Positions 61,990-64,000 of a stretch of 64,000 bases of DNA are shown piece after piece. Position 1 is the first letter of the stretch; the number at the start of each line of letters is the position of its first letter. A model generated the notes under the pieces. It ran no database searches and was not told the origin of the DNA. It saw nothing but the letters and a program-made list of their open reading frames with translations. A program made the translations under genes and the position numbers. The DNA lies in the NCBI RefSeq assembly GCF_050948215.1, contig NC_135151.1, positions 4,194,220-4,258,219 on the forward strand, given 5' to 3'. The DNA is from Halictus rubicundus. Its lineage: Eukaryota > Arthropoda > Insecta > Hymenoptera > Halictidae.

Positions 61990-62175
61990 GTTGCCTGGAT
62001 AAAGTCGGACTCCAAAGCTATTCTGGCCATTCATACGCACATGGTCGCACACAACCCACGGCTGTCTGTCACTCACAACGGACATAACACGTGGAGACTG
62101 CACGTGACCAACGTCCAACCGAACGACTCTGGCACGTACATGTGTCAAGTTAATACGGAGCCCATGAGGAGTCAG
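61990..62175 (+). CDS. DIP/lachesin-like Ig protein, exon 3 (second half of Ig domain 1)
   Basis: Sixty-two codons (residues 70-131) run from a strong acceptor (ttctattatacag) to a donor (CAG/gttagt), phase 0 at both ends. The product starts VAWIK with the core Ig tryptophan (W72). It continues through AILAIHTHMVAHNPRLSVTH and NTWRLHV, and ends with the E-F region DSGTYMC carrying the second Ig cysteine (C121), then QVNTEPMRSQ. This is the classic V-type Ig fold of Dpr-interacting proteins, in which the following exon normally begins the GYLDVVVPPDI-type linker to Ig 2. No such exon is visible before base 64000, so the gene is cut by the window end. I cannot tell which DIP paralogue it is. 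The intron before this exon is 15,380 bp and packed with repeats. Confidence 0.93.
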
Positions 62176-62257
62176 GTTAGTATAATATGCGTCAGATAAC
62201 TGAAAATTTCTATCCCTGTTCGTGACAATGGGGTCGCTCTCCAGAGAACTCTCCTTT

Positions 62258-62330
62258 TATACATACATACATGTACATACATTCATACGTACATACATAC
62301 AAACATACATATTTATTGTACGTATATCTA
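62258..62330. repeat. Imperfect (CATA)n microsatellite
   Basis: ACATACATACATGTACATAC and similar words, about 80 bp after exon 3. Confidence 0.93.
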
Positions 62331-62463
62331 CGTGTGTATATACGCATAGACGTTTATGTGTGTACACTGTGTTTTTTGTTTTGTTTGGTGCTCGTGGAAA
62401 ACGCTTCTCTACGGCTTTTAAAACTGTTTATCGACGTCTCCCGATGCTTTCTGCCGGAAAGAT

Positions 62464-62800
62464 GTTGACTCGGACGTATCGAGTGGGTGAAAGTAATTAA
62501 ACGATGCTACTCGAACGGGAACTTTAAGTGAAAATGTATGGAATCCATGGTGGTGCGATGAATCTTTATAGCCATAAATCCTTAATCATTTACAGACTGA
62601 CGGCTTCATACTCGAAGTAGACTTTAGATCCTTATGAGAATTTTTAAAAAATTTGCAAAATTCTGTCTAAATTTTGTTTCTGTTTCTGTTTTGTTTTGTT
62701 GACTCGGACGTATCGAGTGGGTGAAAGTAATTAAACGATGCTACTCGAGCGGGAACTTTAAGTGAAAATGTATGGAATCCATGGTGGTGCGATGAATCTT
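62464..62800. repeat. 103-bp direct duplication bracketing one satellite monomer
   Basis: 62464-62566 and 62698-62800 are the same 103 bp with one difference (tcgaacggg and tcgagcggg). The 131 bp between them match the 53-kb array unit at 53002-53130 with about three changes by eye. The cluster lies 290 bp downstream of Ig exon 3, in its following intron. Confidence 0.93.
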
Positions 62801-63170
62801 CTGCGCTAGAGTCCTCTGCGAACATTTTTCCGAGGCTCTTATGGGCTTCGAACCTCCTGGTCGTGTTGTAGGATTTTTAAAGTGTGCATGTATTTTGTCA
62901 CAAAGATTTGTTAATACTTCATCGGCCCCATTGGACACGGTTTCTCTTAAGTTTATTTTCTTCATTTCTTGTGTTGCTTCTTCTAAATTGTCTGTTAGGT
63001 GTCAATTTTCACGAACATTTTCATTCAACCCACGAATTAGCGATTGAAAACGACTTACCAGGCGAATGCTAAGTCACTTTTCAACCATACTAGATTTTTC
63101 ATTGACTACGTACTTTGAGTTTATATTTTTAATGTAAAATAGTACCTAGTGTCAAGTGGAATGCATATTT

Positions 63171-64000
63171 TTAAATGTTTGAATGTTTGGATTATCGAAT
63201 CTTTGAATGTTTGAACCTTTGAATGCTCGAATCTTTGAATACTAGAATCTTTGAGTCTTTGAATGTTTGAATCTTTGAATGCTTAAATATTTGACTGTTT
63301 GAATCTTTGAATGCTTAAATATTTGAATGTTCGAATTTTTGAATGCTTAAATATTTGAATATTTGAATCTTTGAGTGCTTGAGTCTTTAAATGTTTGAAC
63401 CTTTGAATGCTTGAATATTTTAATTTTTGAATCTTTGAATGCTTGAATATTTGAATGTTTGAATCTTTGAATGCTTAAATGTTTGAATATTTGAATTTTT
63501 GAGTGCTCGAGTCTTTAAATGTTTGAACCTTTGAATGCTTGAATCTTTGAATGTTTGAATCCTTGAATGCTGGAATCTTTGAACCATCGAATCTTTGAAT
63601 CTTTGAACCATCGAATCTTTGAATCTTTGAACCATCGAATCTTTGAATCTTTGAACCATCGAATCTTTGAATCTTTGAACCATCGAATCTTTGAATCTTT
63701 GAATCTTTAAACCTTTGAATCTTTGAATGCTAGAATTTTTGAACTAACGAGTCTTTGAATTTTTGAGTCTTTGAACCTTTGCAACTGTGAATGCTTGTAT
63801 ATCTAAACCTTTTGAATCTTCGAATCTGTGAATGTTTGAACCTTTGATCTATCGAATCCATGAGTGTGTGAATATTTAAACAGTGAATTTTTAAATGCTT
63901 GCATCTTTGAACGTTTAAACCTCTGTATGTCTGAATTTTTGAATCTTCCAATTATCGACTCTTTAAACTGTCGAGTTCTTAAATATTTGAACACCTGAAT
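63171..64000. repeat. Degenerate 8-bp repeat TTTGAATN, running off the window
   Basis: More than 800 bp of tandem ttgaatct, ttgaatgt and ttgaatgc words, with scattered changes. A local 24-bp sub-array (ttgaaccatcgaatctttgaatct) at about 63580-63690 has about five clean copies. Minus-strand frames such as MVQRFKDSMVQRFKDS come from this simple repeat. Confidence 0.97.

Noticed and set aside
63420..63994. Minus-strand frames such as MVQRFKDSMVQRFKDS
   Set aside because: Translation of the TTTGAATN simple repeat.

Overview
This is eukaryotic nuclear DNA from an insect, probably an aculeate hymenopteran such as a bee. The insect call rests on a DIP/lachesin-type immunoglobulin gene with large introns and on a dense set of TA- and TTAA-inserting MITEs, two Tc1-like elements and young satellites. 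The assignment to Hymenoptera is my inference. There are no operons, no bacterial genes and no recognisable tRNA, rRNA or CRISPR array. Almost every open frame in the window is chance or repeat-derived.

The one host gene I can support lies on the + strand and is incomplete. A signal-peptide exon (41057-41146) joins in phase to an exon carrying the first half of an Ig domain (46488-46609). That exon is followed, after a 15.4-kb intron, by an exon completing the Ig fold (61990-62175). Together they encode 131 residues, ending in the conserved Y-x-C-Q-V-N strand and a PMRSQ end typical of Dpr-interacting proteins. The gene continues beyond base 64000. Whether 1-41 kb is intergenic or its 5' untranslated intron cannot be told here.

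Layout. 1-1.8 kb: unassigned, GC-rich. 1781-3337: dead Tc1-like transposon. 5353-6729: a MITE with its interior amplified into a 143-bp satellite. 8.4-8.7 kb: piggyBac-type MITE. 11.1-12.4 kb: 151-bp satellite. 14.9-15.3 kb: nested MITEs. 17.5-20.8 kb: decayed tandem repeats and an ACTGCGGAT MITE. 21.8-31.5 kb: a series of MITEs, including a 729-bp hAT-type element with an 8-bp target duplication. 32.2-33.9 kb: second dead Tc1-like element. 36.9-41 kb: small tandem repeats, microsatellites and a mariner MITE. Intron 1 of the Ig gene (41.1-46.5 kb) holds an unusual 1.37-kb element studded with TTGACC motifs. Intron 2 (46.6-62 kb) holds long-armed MITEs, a 130-bp tandem array, a 150-bp repeat carrying three AAAATGGCGGC sites, a cluster of three MITE families and a 99-bp satellite that mimics a 474-codon reading frame. 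The window ends in a degenerate 8-bp TTTGAATN repeat.

The most interesting signals are satellite birth inside a MITE, a filled/empty site pair proving TA-targeted MITE insertion, a satellite monomer that moved about 9.5 kb and sits inside a 103-bp direct duplication, and the TTGACC element in intron 1.
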